A model generated the notes under the pieces. That model was given only the letters and a program-made list of their open reading frames with translations. It had not been told where the DNA came from and ran no database searches. From Deltaproteobacteria bacterium (GTDB lineage Bacteria > Myxococcota > UBA796 > SXON01), in assembly GCA_947483545.1 (NCBI GenBank), contig CANKNP010000297.1:1-6332 (forward strand): a stretch of 6,332 nt of DNA. The letters run 5' to 3'. Shown in pieces: positions 5,552 through 6,332 of the stretch (the stretch's first letter is position 1; each line of letters begins with the position of its first letter). Both the position numbers and the translations under genes were made by a program.

Positions 5552-6332
5552 TCACTGCACCGTGCACTCGGTGAACCCCTCGTCGCAGTTGACCGTCGCG
5601 GTCTCCCCGGCCTTGACCTCCACGCTCACCTTGGCCGAGTGCTCCCCCCACGAGGCGGTCACCGTGTACCGGCCCTCCGGAAGCGCGCCCTTCACGGTGG
5701 CGCCTGCGCTGTTGGTGATCTTGTAGGAGCCAGCCCCGTTCACCTTGATCTTGCCCGTCGCGCCGGCCGCCGGCGTGGCCGCCTTTTCGGCAGCGATCCT
5801 CGCAGCGTCCGCCGCCGCCTGCTCTGCGGCGAGCTTCGCTGCGTCTGCCGCGGCCTTCTTCGCCGCAGCCTTCGCCGCGTCGGCCGCCACCTTCTCAGGG
5901 GAGGATGTCCCTACGGAGGGCTTCGGGTCCGCCGCCACCACGGGAGCGACGACGGGTGGGGTCTCAACCCCAAGAGGCGCCGCGACGGGCGCCGCCAAGG
6001 GCTCCACTGCCTTCACGGCTTCTGGGTCAGCGACAACGGGAGCTAGTTCGGTGGAGGCGGGCTCAGCTTGCTCCCCGGTGCCGGCGACCGCGAGGACACC
6101 GACGAGGACCAGCCCTCCCAGCGCGACAACGCCGCTGCCCAGAAACAGGAAGAAGTTCGACCGCCGCCTCGGCTCCGGCGGCGCCAAATCCACCGTGCCC
6201 TGCCGCGGGTTGTCCATGTCGGGCAGGAAGGTCTCGGAGGTCCGCCGGTTCTTCCCCAGACTGACAACGGGCGTTCGTTGCGGCTCCGCCCTGGGCTGCT
6301 CGACCGGCACCGCCGTCGCGGCCGACCCATTC
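5552..6332 (-). CDS. C-terminal part of a one-TM protein with Ala-rich helix and PEGA-like domain
   Basis: The frame stays open to the right edge with no stop, so the gene probably begins outside the window. A GTG at 6310 and an ATG at 6217 are in frame; the ATG has no convincing Shine-Dalgarno. Counting from the 6310 codon (252 residues), there is a charged, Pro-rich, probably cytoplasmic stretch (1-51), a transmembrane helix (about 53-76, after RRR at 48-50), a Pro/Ala/Val-rich spacer (80-135), a TolA-like Ala/Lys/Glu helix of repeated AADAAK and AAEQAA units (138-178), and a C-terminal beta domain (186-252). The last contains LPEGRYTVTASW and EVKAGETATVNC, resembling PEGA domains, with two cysteines (C242, C249) that may form a disulfide. 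In Myxococcota this layout often follows a Ser/Thr kinase domain, but no kinase motif is visible here. It converges on ggt with three bases between stops. Confidence 0.7.
   Translation of the reverse strand, partial: NGSAATAVPVEQPRAEPQRTPVVSLGKNRRTSETFLPDMDNPRQGTVDLAPPEPRRRSNFFLFLGSGVVALGGLVLVGVLAVAGTGEQAEPASTELAPVVADPEAVKAVEPLAAPVAAPLGVETPPVVAPVVAADPKPSVGTSSPEKVAADAAKAAAKKAAADAAKLAAEQAAADAARIAAEKAATPAAGATGKIKVNGAGSYKITNSAGATVKGALPEGRYTVTASWGEHSAKVSVEVKAGETATVNCDEGFTECTVQ
5558..5573. other. Weak stem-loop at the convergent gene junction
   Basis: CACCG (5558-5562) and CGGTG (5569-5573) form a 5-bp stem with a 6-base loop, located inside the 3' end of the minus-strand gene and ten bases after the ggt stop. 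There is no T tract on either side. It is the only candidate for ending the two convergent transcripts and is weak. Confidence 0.2.

Noticed and set aside
5785..5895. Tandem DNA repeat
   Set aside because: The repeated GCC/GCG pattern is explained by the Ala-rich helix of the minus-strand protein; units vary and no exact array is present.
1..6332. CRISPR array, insertion sequence, toxin-antitoxin or phage genes
   Set aside because: No regularly spaced repeats, transposase motifs or small paired genes were found on either strand.

Overview
The window is GC-rich throughout, with strong G/C bias at third codon positions. Start codons include TTG and GTG, and there is an acyl-lipid/acyl-CoA style desaturase of a type better known from fungi, algae and protists. 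With the tail of a transmembrane Ala/Pro-rich protein ending in a PEGA-like domain, this suggests a Myxococcota (deltaproteobacterial) genome. That placement is an inference from gene style, not a database match.

Layout, left to right. Positions 1-260 hold no convincing gene. They are unusually rich in inverted repeats: a 68-141 hairpin, a 147-223 hairpin and a small 226-239 hairpin. An imperfect 22-bp direct repeat (1-22 and 205-226) places a copy of the second hairpin's 3' arm at the left edge. Then come glpK (261-1745, glycerol kinase, TTG start) and, overlapping it by 4 bases, an unrecognised exported or membrane-anchored protein (1742-2395). After a 71-base gap lies a cytochrome b5-fused front-end fatty acid desaturase (2467-3834). 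It ends inside a perfect 12-bp stem-loop that looks like an intrinsic terminator (3824-3850). A gamma-glutamyltransferase with a lipoprotein signal follows (3899-5548). On the minus strand, three bases away and convergent, is the C-terminal part of a membrane protein (5552 to the right edge) that could be the tail of a Ser/Thr kinase or another one-TM envelope protein.

How the genes fit together: glpK makes glycerol-3-phosphate, the backbone of phospholipids, and the desaturase modifies acyl chains, so a loose lipid theme links the first half. The gamma-glutamyltransferase acts on glutathione and other gamma-glutamyl compounds at the cell envelope and has no evident link to the others. The 4-base overlap suggests glpK and the 217-residue protein are co-transcribed. 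The terminator separates this group from ggt.

I did not find a defence system, mobile element, CRISPR array or biosynthetic cluster. The most unusual things are the structured repeat region upstream of glpK and the eukaryote-like desaturase. The rest is ordinary chromosomal content.
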